From an uncultured Clostridia bacterium (GTDB lineage Bacteria; Bacillota; Clostridia; Christensenellales; Borkfalkiaceae): a DNA stretch of 5,942 bases. Each line of letters begins with the position of its first letter. Within the stretch, counting starts at the first letter, position 1. The notes beneath the pieces were generated by a model that was not told where the DNA came from, did not search any database, and saw only the letters and a list, made by a program, of their open reading frames with translations. The stretch covers positions 1 to 5,942 of the forward strand of contig CAKQEE010000071.1 of NCBI GenBank assembly GCA_934230055.1. The letters are read 5' to 3'. Below, piece by piece: positions 1 through 5,305 of this stretch. The position numbers were made by a program, and so were the translations under genes.

Positions 1-281
1 CGGACGCGAATAAACAAAATTACACCACCGTTACGGTCAACCACGCCGATATTAACATTAAAGACAGCAAATGGGAATACGGTCTTTGCCCGGTTTGGGT
101 TTTAACCTATCGCAAACGCAACAAAAAAAAGGATAAAGTTTACACGTACGGTATGAACGGACATACTGGTAAAGTCTATGGCGAATTGCCCGTAAGCGTA
201 CCTAAACTCGCGTTGCTTTTTACCGCCATCGCCGCGCCGCTTACCGCCCTTTTAACGTTTTTGGGAGGGTTGATATTTTGA
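1..281 (+). CDS. C-terminal part of a membrane-anchored, probable zinc-ribbon family protein (5' end off window)
   Basis: The frame is open from the left edge (first full codon at base 3) to a TGA at 279-281, giving 92 residues. The recognisable part is the segment W-E-Y-G-L-C-P-V-W-V-L-T-Y (residues 24-36) followed by YGMNGHTGKVYGELPVS (49-65). From memory this resembles the conserved C-terminal block of bacterial proteins with an N-terminal TFIIB/PriA-like zinc ribbon, often misannotated as helicase or primosomal proteins and often found beside TPM-domain genes. The expected zinc ribbon would lie off the window, so the assignment rests on the tail alone. Residues about 67-92 form one hydrophobic segment ending almost at the stop, so the protein is probably membrane-anchored at its C-terminus. 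Its biochemical role is unknown. The stop overlaps the next gene's start by four bases (TTGA), indicating an operon and likely translational coupling. Confidence 0.7.
   Translation, partial: DANKQNYTTVTVNHADINIKDSKWEYGLCPVWVLTYRKRNKKKDKVYTYGMNGHTGKVYGELPVSVPKLALLFTAIAAPLTALLTFLGGLIF
263..268 (+). promoter_or_regulatory. Ribosome binding site deciding a TTG start
   Basis: GGGAGG lies nine bases before the TTG at 278-280, inside the end of the upstream gene. This supports TTG as the start of the TPM gene: it gives a complete signal peptide and a four-base overlap with the upstream stop. Confidence 0.65.
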
Positions 282-1048
282 GCGCGAAATTAAAACTTTT
301 AGGTTTGGCGATATTAACGTTATTTTTCGCTACGGCATATATCTGCCTTTCGGCAATCACAACCTTTGCGGATACCCCTCGCATTTACGACGACGCGGGA
401 TTTTTACGAGAATACGAAATTACCGCATGCGAAAAATCCGCGCTAAAAGCAGAAAAAGCGACGGGCGGCAAATGTCGTTTTTACGCTGCGACGTTTAATA
501 AGACGACGAGCACGGAATACTGGGGCGAAAACTTTTTAGCCGATCACGGTTTTAGCCAAAGCGACGATATAATTCTGATAATAATCACACTCGACAGCGG
601 CACGTATTACTACGATATGTATTATTACGGCGGCGCGCCGTCGAGAATACCTTCAAAAGAGGTCGATTATATTCTCGACACCCCTGCCGTTTACAACAAT
701 ATAAAAATAAACAACAAACTCGGCGACGGAATCTGCGCGTTTTTCGACGTGTCGGCAGAGGCTTATAACGGCAGAGTCGGCGCGTCTTACTGGACGATAG
801 GCATAATTTCTTTTTTGATTTCATCCGTGATAGCGGGCTCTGTAGTAGCGATTATAGTACATAAGTATACGAAACGCAAAAAAAGCGTGGACTATCCTAT
901 TGACGTGTTCACAAAAACCAAAATTACCGCATCTAACGAGGTTTACGTAAAATCCACTTCTTACTCTTACCCGATTAGTTCCGGCAGCGGCGGAAGAGGC
1001 GGTGGCGGCGGTAGGGGCGGCGGCTCCGGACCCGCCGGCGGGAGATAA
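278..1048 (+). CDS. TPM-domain protein, secreted and membrane-anchored, with a glycine-rich tail
   Basis: A 256-residue envelope protein. Residues 1-31 look like a signal peptide: basic start, hydrophobic core about 7-27, and possible cleavage after TFA before D32. The mature part opens with IYDDAGFL (36-43), matching the 'v-D-x-A-g-l-L' opening of TPM domains. It continues with GENFLADHGFSQSDDIILIII and a Tyr-rich strand, the usual TPM arrangement. A second membrane segment spans about 172-194 and is followed by the basic stretch KYTKRKK, which should face the cytoplasm. The tail (about 234-256) is almost all Gly, Ser and Arg, as in many Bacillota TPM proteins, but ends in AGGR without the usual final aromatic residue. 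TPM domains have been linked to phosphatase activity and to photosystem or membrane-protein repair in plants; the role in Bacillota is not established. It overlaps the upstream gene by four bases. The family call is firm; the function is not. Confidence 0.8.
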   Translation: MSAKLKLLGLAILTLFFATAYICLSAITTFADTPRIYDDAGFLREYEITACEKSALKAEKATGGKCRFYAATFNKTTSTEYWGENFLADHGFSQSDDIILIIITLDSGTYYYDMYYYGGAPSRIPSKEVDYILDTPAVYNNIKINNKLGDGICAFFDVSAEAYNGRVGASYWTIGIISFLISSVIAGSVVAIIVHKYTKRKKSVDYPIDVFTKTKITASNEVYVKSTSYSYPISSGSGGRGGGGGRGGGSGPAGGR

Positions 1049-1113
1049 ACCGTTTTATAACTGCAAAACTTAAAATCATAATAGGATTTCTTTTATCTGA
1101 AGATTTTTTATTC

Positions 1114-1137
1114 CACCGCTCCAAGCGGTGCTTTTTT
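1114..1137 (+). terminator. Rho-independent terminator of the zinc-ribbon/TPM operon
   Basis: CACCGCT (1114-1120) pairs perfectly with AGCGGTG (1124-1130) around a CCA loop, giving a 7-bp stem. C and six T's follow (1131-1137). It lies 65 bases after the TPM stop. There is no T-run on the opposite strand, so it works for the + strand only. Confidence 0.85.
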
Positions 1138-1150
1138 CGCTAAAGACTAC

Positions 1151-1193
1151 AAAAAAGCCCCGAAGTTACCGCAAAAAACGCGCGTTTCGGGGC
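1151..1193 (-). terminator. Rho-independent terminator of the leftward pyrH–cdsA–SGNH unit
   Basis: GCCCCGAA (1157-1164) pairs with TTCGGGGC (1186-1193), an 8-bp GC-rich stem with a 21-base loop that can form a small inner CGC/GCG stem. On the - strand the stem is followed at once by six U's (complement of A's at 1151-1156). It lies 19 bases past the stop of the SGNH hydrolase gene, so it most likely ends the leftward operon. Confidence 0.85.
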
Positions 1194-1212
1194 CATTATT
1201 TAGCTAAAAAAA

Positions 1213-1932
1213 CTAATTATCCAAAATAGTTTTAAGAAGCATGAAAGCGGTAAAATAGTGCATTTCGCGCGTGGGGTGATTGAGTTTATTTGCCAAAAGC
1301 TCGGTAACGTCTACACCCGCCGCCAACATATTCTTCCATTCCGCGTATACGTCGCAGACTGGCACGCCCTCGCTTTTGCCTATCCTGCGTATTCTTTCCA
1401 CAAACTCGTCGAGCGTACCGTCGTTCTGAATTTTTGCAAAATTCACGGCGTAGCCGCTCATAAATTCCGTAAGATGCGGACTTACCCCCGTACACATGGC
1501 GTTAGGGGTTAATAAAATACATTCGGAGCCGGCGGACTTCACTCTCTCTACGATTTCGGTAAGGTCTTTTTCGTAATCTTCTGCGGCTTCTCTTCCGCGC
1601 GTAGAATCGTTAAGTGCAAAGCCCACCACGACGAGATCGGGTGCAAAGCGGAGGACGTCTCTTTCTATTCTTTTAAGCCCGCCCTTTGCCGAATCGCCGC
1701 TAATGCCGCTGTCTATAACATTTACCTGAACTTTAGGATAAAGGAGGTTCAGCATATATTTCAGTCTTGCGCCGAACGCGCTTGCCGCGTCGAAAACCGT
1801 TTCTATACTGTCCGCTTTTTTATAACACTCGAAGCACCCCTGCGTTACCGAATCGCCCAAGAAAACTATCGTTACCGAGGGTTCGCCGTAAATGTCGTTT
1901 TGTTTTTTTCTGCATTTTTCAAGAATATTCAT
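1213..1932 (-). CDS. SGNH/GDSL-family hydrolase (probable esterase)
   Basis: A 239-residue protein with no signal peptide or membrane segment, so probably cytoplasmic. Block I is FLGDSVTQG (24-32) with Ser28 as the expected nucleophile. Block II is DSGISGDSAKGG (74-85) with Gly79 as the oxyanion residue. Block III is GFALNDS (104-110) with Asn108. Block V is LANKLNHPTREMH (213-225) with His219 as the expected base. The usual Asp three residues before that His is Lys216 here, so the enzyme may work as a Ser-His dyad or take its acid from elsewhere; Asp208 is a nearby candidate. Known family members remove acyl or acetyl groups from lipids, sugars or peptidoglycan; the substrate cannot be read from the sequence. 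The ATG at 1932 follows GGGAG with an 8-base gap. The gene starts 35 bases after cdsA and is followed by the operon terminator, so it is probably the last gene of the unit. Confidence 0.85.
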   Translation of the reverse strand: MNILEKCRKKQNDIYGEPSVTIVFLGDSVTQGCFECYKKADSIETVFDAASAFGARLKYMLNLLYPKVQVNVIDSGISGDSAKGGLKRIERDVLRFAPDLVVVGFALNDSTRGREAAEDYEKDLTEIVERVKSAGSECILLTPNAMCTGVSPHLTEFMSGYAVNFAKIQNDGTLDEFVERIRRIGKSEGVPVCDVYAEWKNMLAAGVDVTELLANKLNHPTREMHYFTAFMLLKTILDN

Positions 1933-1967
1933 AATTTAAACTCCCGAACTTTTTCTACAAAAGCCTA

Positions 1968-2807
1968 CTATAACAGCAAAAACGCGAAAAATATAAACGC
2001 GCTTGCAAAGCTCATGCCGTCTATTCTATCCATAACGCCGCCATGCCCCGGCATTATTTTGCCCATATCCTTTATGCCCGCGCGGCGTTTTATAAAACTT
2101 TCAAAAAGGTCGCCGAGTTCGGTCAAAATACTTGCAAGCACGCCGATTACCGCAAATACGAGAACGGGCAGGCTCGCGTTTATCTCCGGCGTAAATATAA
2201 CGTAAACGAGAATCGCGCCGAGCGTGCCACCCACGACTCCCCCTATCGCGCCCGCCCACGTTTTGTTTGGCGAAAGCTTAGGGCAAAGTTTTTTTACGTT
2301 GCCTTTTTTTATTTTTCCGTAAGTCATTCCCACGAGATACGCGAAAGTATCGGAAAGGGGCGATATTACGAATACCAAAAGAAGTGCGACAAAGCCGAGC
2401 CTCGAATGGTTATTTAATAGGAAAGTCAAGATAAAAAGCGAAGGATATACGACGGGAAGAAGCGCGGTTGCGCCCTTTTTAACCCCTTCCGTGCCGCCCG
2501 CCATCGCGAAAACCAAACCCGAAACCGCGATAGTCAGCCCGAGCATCACGATATACCCGTTACCGCTCCACCAAAAATATTCGACGGCAGCGTATATCGG
2601 AACGTACAACGCGCCGAAAACGATACTCGGAATTAAGGCTTTTTGCTCCGTAAACGGTTTTACGGCTCTTGCCACCTCGAAGGTGCCTACCGCGCAAAAA
2701 AAACATATGAGAATATCGAAAAGCCAAAAGCTTACGTATTCCCTCAAAAGAAAAAAGCCCGTAACCAAGGCGACGAAGCACGCGCCGGATATAGTTCTTA
2801 TTTTCAT
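1968..2807 (-). CDS. cdsA: Phosphatidate cytidylyltransferase (CDP-diglyceride synthase)
   Basis: Integral membrane enzyme that joins CTP and phosphatidic acid to form CDP-diacylglycerol and pyrophosphate, the branch point for phosphatidylglycerol, cardiolipin and phosphatidylserine. The 279-residue length is normal. The chain is a series of hydrophobic segments, roughly seven or eight, with polar loops in the C-terminal half. SPLSDTFAY and the loop LSPNKTWAG match conserved CdsA blocks. The family signature is complete at 237-263, starting SFIKRR, continuing with KD and ending HGGVMDRID; its acidic residues bind the metals needed for catalysis. The ATG at 2807 follows AGGAG with a 6-base gap. 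uppS lies upstream as in most bacteria, but across an unusually long 136-base gap; an SGNH hydrolase gene follows after 35 bases. Confidence 0.96.
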   Translation of the reverse strand: MKIRTISGACFVALVTGFFLLREYVSFWLFDILICFFCAVGTFEVARAVKPFTEQKALIPSIVFGALYVPIYAAVEYFWWSGNGYIVMLGLTIAVSGLVFAMAGGTEGVKKGATALLPVVYPSLFILTFLLNNHSRLGFVALLLVFVISPLSDTFAYLVGMTYGKIKKGNVKKLCPKLSPNKTWAGAIGGVVGGTLGAILVYVIFTPEINASLPVLVFAVIGVLASILTELGDLFESFIKRRAGIKDMGKIMPGHGGVMDRIDGMSFASAFIFFAFLLL

Positions 2808-2820
2808 CGTTTGCTCCTGT

Positions 2821-2841
2821 TTTTTGCAAAATATGCAAAAA
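2821..2841 (-). repeat. Inverted repeat in the cdsA leader
   Basis: Arms TTTTTGCA (2821-2828) and TGCAAAAA (2834-2841) are perfect 8-base complements with a 5-base AT spacer. The element starts three bases upstream of the cdsA Shine-Dalgarno. It could be an RNA hairpin near the ribosome binding site or a dyad operator. It has no U-run fit for a terminator, and its arms are AT-rich, so chance is possible. Confidence 0.4.
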
Positions 2842-2905
2842 CAACTTATCTAAAACCCCGCAATTTCAAGCAAAACCTGCGTTTTACTGTTACGATTTTG
2901 CCGCG

Positions 2906-2933
2906 ATTTCACGTTTTTCAATTTATTTCACGT
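2906..2933. repeat. 9-base direct repeat in the uppS–cdsA gap
   Basis: ATTTCACGT occurs at 2906-2914 and again at 2925-2933, a 19-base period or just under two helical turns. Such spacing can place two protein sites on one DNA face, but nothing here identifies a binding protein. Confidence 0.4.
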
Positions 2934-2943
2934 CATGCGTCAT

Positions 2944-3630
2944 TTAAATTTTGCCGAATTTGCGCGTGCGCGAACCGAAACTTTCAATAGCTTTATTAAG
3001 CTCTTTTTCGTCGAAGTCCGGCCACAAAACGTCGGTAAAATAAAGCTCGCTGTACGCGCCCTGATAGAGCATAAAATTAGAAAGGCGTTTTTCACCGCCC
3101 GTTCTTATGATAAGGTCGGGTTCGCCGAATTCCGCGGTGTAAAGATTCTCCGAAATACTCTTTTCGGTTATCTCCTCGCCTTTTGCCAAAAGTTTTTTTA
3201 CAGCGGCAACAATCTCTTGCCTGCCGCCGTAGTTTACGGCGATGTTAAGAATATGTTCGCGGTTATCTTTGCTTGCGTTTTCGTCTTTCTCTATTATATC
3301 GCGGAGGTTTTGCGAAAGTGCGGTTTTATCGCCCATCACGTTAAGTCGAACGTTGTTTTTTAAGATTTTGCCTATGAATTTTTTGAAATAGGTTTCCAAA
3401 AGCTTCATAAGCTCATCGACTTCTTCCTGCGGGCGTTGCCAGTTTTCGGAGGAAAACGCATATAAAGACAGCGTTTTTACCCCGCGCGCGAACGCGTGTG
3501 CAACAACCCTGTCTACGTTTTCAGCACCCTCTTTATGACCGAAAGCGCGCTTTTTGCCGCGCGCTTTTGCCCATCTTCCGTTGCCGTCCATTATTATCCC
3601 GACGTGCGAGGGAATTTTAGTTTCTTCCAT
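2944..3630 (-). CDS. uppS: Isoprenyl transferase (undecaprenyl diphosphate synthase)
   Basis: A soluble cis-prenyltransferase that adds isopentenyl diphosphate units to farnesyl diphosphate, giving the C55 lipid precursor of the wall carrier undecaprenyl phosphate. It has 228 residues, slightly short of the usual 240-255, mainly at the N-terminus. The first family block, HVGIIMDGNGRWAK (9-22), has catalytic Asp15 (E. coli Asp26), and FGH gives His32 (E. coli His43). The second block starts at DLIIRTGGE (172-180) and holds Arg176, Arg182, Ser184 and Glu195, matching the E. coli isopentenyl diphosphate and Mg2+ ligands Arg194, Arg200, Ser202 and Glu213. The ATG at 3630 is the only start in frame after the frr stop. 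The 15 bases between the two genes contain no Shine-Dalgarno, so translation may depend on coupling to frr. The C-terminal conserved stretch ELYFTDVLWPDF is intact. Confidence 0.96.
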   Translation of the reverse strand: MEETKIPSHVGIIMDGNGRWAKARGKKRAFGHKEGAENVDRVVAHAFARGVKTLSLYAFSSENWQRPQEEVDELMKLLETYFKKFIGKILKNNVRLNVMGDKTALSQNLRDIIEKDENASKDNREHILNIAVNYGGRQEIVAAVKKLLAKGEEITEKSISENLYTAEFGEPDLIIRTGGEKRLSNFMLYQGAYSELYFTDVLWPDFDEKELNKAIESFGSRTRKFGKI

Positions 3631-3646
3631 TTGCGAATAAGCAAAT
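3629..3646 (-). repeat. Small inverted repeat joining the frr stop and the uppS start
   Basis: ATTTGC (3629-3634) and GCAAAT (3641-3646) on the + strand are perfect 6-base complements with a 6-base loop. In the - strand mRNA the hairpin includes the last base of the frr UAA and the first two bases of the uppS AUG. It occupies the place where a Shine-Dalgarno would be expected, and none is present. The stem is short and AT-rich, so its stability is doubtful. Confidence 0.4.
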
Positions 3647-4221
3647 TAAACGCTCATTACGTCTTTTTCTTTTTCGACGTAAAGCTTTTCTATTTTGTCT
3701 ATCGCTTCGTTTATAACCTTGTCTATTTCCTTTTCGCAGGTAGCGTGTTCGTCTTCGGAAAGTTCTTTATCGTTCTTCATCTTTTTAAGAGCGTCCATAG
3801 CCTCTCTTCTTACGTTTCTTATCGCTACTTTGGAATCTTCCGCCATCTTCTTTATTTGCTTAACGAGTTCTTTTCTTCTTTCTTCGGTAAGCGCGGGGAA
3901 AACGAGTCTTATAACCTTTCCGTCGTTTACGGGGGTTATGCCGAGGTTTTCCGCAAGAAGCTGCTTTTCTATAACTTTAAGCATAGAAGCGTCCCACGGG
4001 GCGATAACGAGGCATCTGCCTTCCGTAACCGAAAGGTTGCCTACCTGATTTATCGGCGTGGGGGTGCCGTAATAATCTACCAAAACCCTGTCAAGTATAT
4101 GCGGGTTTGCGCGCCCCGCCCTTATAGTGACGTAATCGGAATTAAGTACGGAAGCCGTTTTTTCGGTCTTATCCAAGGTTTCCATCATAATCTCTTCGTA
4201 ACGTTCGTTTTCGATTGCCAT
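3646..4221 (-). CDS. frr: Ribosome recycling factor
   Basis: A cytoplasmic protein that, with EF-G, splits the post-termination ribosome so that its subunits can be reused. The 191 residues fit the family length of about 185. Family marks in order are TIRAGRANP (32-40) at the end of the first long helix, the domain II segment VDYYGTPTPINQV (48-60), then NDGKVIRLVFPALTEERRKELVK (99-121) and IRNVRREA (134-141) in the three-helix bundle. The last 50 residues are a charged helix rich in Lys and Glu. The ATG at 4221 follows AAGGAGA with a 9-base gap. It lies 49 bases downstream of pyrH and 15 bases upstream of uppS, the usual bacterial order. Confidence 0.97.
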   Translation of the reverse strand: MAIENERYEEIMMETLDKTEKTASVLNSDYVTIRAGRANPHILDRVLVDYYGTPTPINQVGNLSVTEGRCLVIAPWDASMLKVIEKQLLAENLGITPVNDGKVIRLVFPALTEERRKELVKQIKKMAEDSKVAIRNVRREAMDALKKMKNDKELSEDEHATCEKEIDKVINEAIDKIEKLYVEKEKDVMSV

Positions 4222-4236
4222 TTTTTTAATTCTCCT

Positions 4237-4259
4237 TATCTGTCGATTATTATCAGATA
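4237..4259 (-). repeat. Inverted repeat abutting the frr ribosome binding site
   Basis: TATCTG (4237-4242) and CAGATA (4254-4259) are complementary with an 11-base spacer in the pyrH–frr gap. On the - strand the second arm runs directly into the AAGGAGA Shine-Dalgarno of frr. The 6-bp stem is weak and has no U-run, so it is not a terminator; a small effect on frr translation is the most that can be suggested. Confidence 0.3.
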
Positions 4260-4270
4260 TTTTTATTGTT

Positions 4271-4981
4271 TCAATTTTTTATAAGGGTGCCGATTTTACC
4301 GCCCGTAACCGCTCTGTACAACGCCTTGTCTTCAAAAAGCCCGAACGCAAGCACGGGTATGTCGTTTTCCATACAAATGGTGATTGCCGTCGTATCCATA
4401 GCCTTTAAGCCCTGCGCGATAAACTCTTTATAAGTGATACTTTCAAGCTTTTTGGCGTTTTTGTTTATCTTCGGATCGGAATCGTAAATTCCGTCTACGT
4501 TCTTAGCAAGAAGCAGAACTTCCGCGTCTATTTCCGCCGCGCGGAGTGCCGCCGCGGTGTCGGTGGTAAAATACGGGTTACCCGTGCCGCAGGCAAATAT
4601 CACTACCCTGCCCTTATTTAGGTGCGACATCGCCTTACGAAGTATGTAAGGCTCCGCAACGCGCGTTATTGTAAGCGCGGTTTGCACTCTCGTGGGAACG
4701 CCCTTTCTTTCAAGCGCGTCCTGAATGGCAAGCGCGTTGATAACTGTTGCAAGCATACCCATATGGTCCGCGGTCGTTCTGTCCATTTCTCTGCCCTGTC
4801 TGCCTCGCCAGAAGTTGCCGCCGCCTACTATTATACCTATCTCTACGCCGAGATTTTTTACCTCTATAAGCTGATCGGTAACGCTGTCTAAAATCTTTTC
4901 GTCTATGCCGTTACCCTTTTCTCCCGCAAGAGCCTCTCCCGAAAGTTTGATGATGACTCTTTTGTAGATAGCCTTATCCAT
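4271..4981 (-). CDS. pyrH: Uridylate kinase (UMP kinase)
   Basis: Cytoplasmic amino-acid-kinase-fold enzyme that converts UMP and ATP to UDP and ADP, feeding RNA, CTP and UDP-sugar synthesis. In bacteria it forms a hexamer, inhibited by UTP and often activated by GTP. The 236 residues match the family. Visible motifs are KLSGEAL (12-18) for phosphate binding, IVGGGNFWRGR (51-61), the UMP-binding DRTTADHMGMLATVINALA (67-85), TGNPYFTTDTAA (133-144) and AKNVDGIYDSDP (158-169) near the ATP site. The near-universal AGGTGNP reads ACGTGNP here, with Cys131 for a Gly, a mild change. The ATG at 4981 follows AAAGGAG with a short A-rich spacer. A strong promoter lies about 70 bases upstream, so pyrH probably heads the unit with frr, uppS, cdsA and the SGNH gene. 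Confidence 0.97.
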   Translation of the reverse strand: MDKAIYKRVIIKLSGEALAGEKGNGIDEKILDSVTDQLIEVKNLGVEIGIIVGGGNFWRGRQGREMDRTTADHMGMLATVINALAIQDALERKGVPTRVQTALTITRVAEPYILRKAMSHLNKGRVVIFACGTGNPYFTTDTAAALRAAEIDAEVLLLAKNVDGIYDSDPKINKNAKKLESITYKEFIAQGLKAMDTTAITICMENDIPVLAFGLFEDKALYRAVTGGKIGTLIKN

Positions 4982-5056
4982 TTTTTCTCCTTTTATCGGT
5001 CGCGCGACGGTCTTTAAGAAAACACAATCGCGAACCTTTCTTTTATTCCGCTAACT

Positions 5057-5085
5057 ATTATATACTATTTTGCCGCGTTTGTCTA
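5057..5085 (-). promoter_or_regulatory. Sigma70-type promoter for pyrH and downstream genes
   Basis: On the - strand TAGACA (5080-5085, five of six consensus bases) is followed by a 17-base spacer and a perfect TATAAT (5057-5062). The expected start of transcription is near 5050, giving a leader of about 68 bases before pyrH. The position, just after the tsf terminator, fits independent expression of the pyrH unit. Confidence 0.75.
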
Positions 5086-5110
5086 TGCGAAAACCGAAAT
5101 TCGGCGCGAA

Positions 5111-5133
5111 TTATAAAACATTTTTTATAAAAC
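5111..5133 (-). repeat. Pair of 9-base direct repeats upstream of the pyrH promoter
   Basis: TTATAAAAC (+ strand) occurs at 5111-5119 and 5125-5133 with a 14-base period. The block lies 25-50 bases upstream of the -35 box. The AT-rich sequence could act as an UP-like element or bind a regulator. The first copy also creates a TATAAT (5110-5115, - strand), but no good -35 box accompanies it. Confidence 0.35.
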
Positions 5134-5256
5134 GTTTATTTTTTAGCTATAAAGACCGCAATCTTAATAAGTCGCCCCGTTTTTAGCCGCCGAAGAATAA
5201 GGAAAGAGAAAGATTTTTTGGTAAAAACGCGGTTTAAGCAAACTTTTTCAGATACG

Positions 5257-5288
5257 AAAAACGCGCACCCGAAAAGGGGTACGCGTTT
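5257..5288 (-). terminator. Rho-independent terminator after tsf
   Basis: AAACGCG (5259-5265) pairs with CGCGTTT (5282-5288). After one C/A mismatch the stem continues with ACCC (5267-5270) against GGGT (5277-5280), closing a 6-base loop. On the - strand it ends in five U's. It starts 18 bases past the tsf stop. The U-run is short, so some read-through into pyrH is possible. Confidence 0.7.
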
Positions 5289-5305
5289 ATATTCGCTTAA
5301 AGAAA

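Larger units (their letters stand above)
2808..2943 (-). other. uppS–cdsA intergenic region with short repeats
   Basis: This 136-base AT-rich gap has no credible gene. It holds a 9-base direct repeat, ATTTCACGT on the + strand at 2906-2914 and 2925-2933 (19-base period), and an inverted repeat TTTTTGCA/TGCAAAAA at 2821-2828 and 2834-2841, next to the cdsA ribosome binding site (AGGAG, 2814-2818). No terminator with a T-run was seen, so read-through from uppS into cdsA is likely. A promoter for cdsA may lie here, but only a weak candidate was found. Confidence 0.5.
4982..5305 (-). other. tsf–pyrH intergenic region: terminator, promoter and leader
   Basis: No gene is visible in these 324 bases. 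In transcription order (right to left) it holds the tsf terminator hairpin (5257-5288), an AT-rich stretch with two copies of a 9-base repeat (5111-5133), a short CCGAAATTCGG dyad (5094-5104), a near-consensus promoter (5057-5085), and a leader of about 68 bases ending in the pyrH ribosome binding site. The leader has a GC-rich stretch around 5000-5010 that may fold, but no known riboswitch or ribosomal leader was recognised. Confidence 0.7.

Noticed and set aside
585..824. - strand open frame inside the TPM gene
   Set aside because: An Arg/Cys-rich translation with no domain, antisense to a recognisable protein.
1900..2853. Several + strand open frames opposite cdsA
   Set aside because: They are shadows of a complete cdsA and show no recognisable domain.
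2845..2873. Possible cdsA promoter, TTGCTT-17-GATAAG on the - strand
   Set aside because: Only three of six and four of six consensus bases match in AT-rich DNA; too weak to annotate.
2923..2943. Six-codon open frame (MTHDVK) starting directly after the uppS stop
   Set aside because: Too short, has no ribosome binding site, and is probably chance.
3631..3648. Frr–UppS fusion by stop-codon read-through
   Set aside because: The genes are in frame across one UAA, but the uppS ATG gives a complete protein and no read-through signal is visible.
3496..4284. Long + strand open frame (262 codons) opposite uppS and frr
   Set aside because: It is antisense to two clear housekeeping genes, very rich in Phe and Tyr as expected from the complement of Lys/Glu-rich coding sequence, and shows no recognisable domain.
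5110..5138. Second TATAAT upstream of pyrH as another promoter
   Set aside because: The hexamer at the right spacing (TAAACG) is a poor -35 box; the TATAAT arises from the AT-rich repeat.
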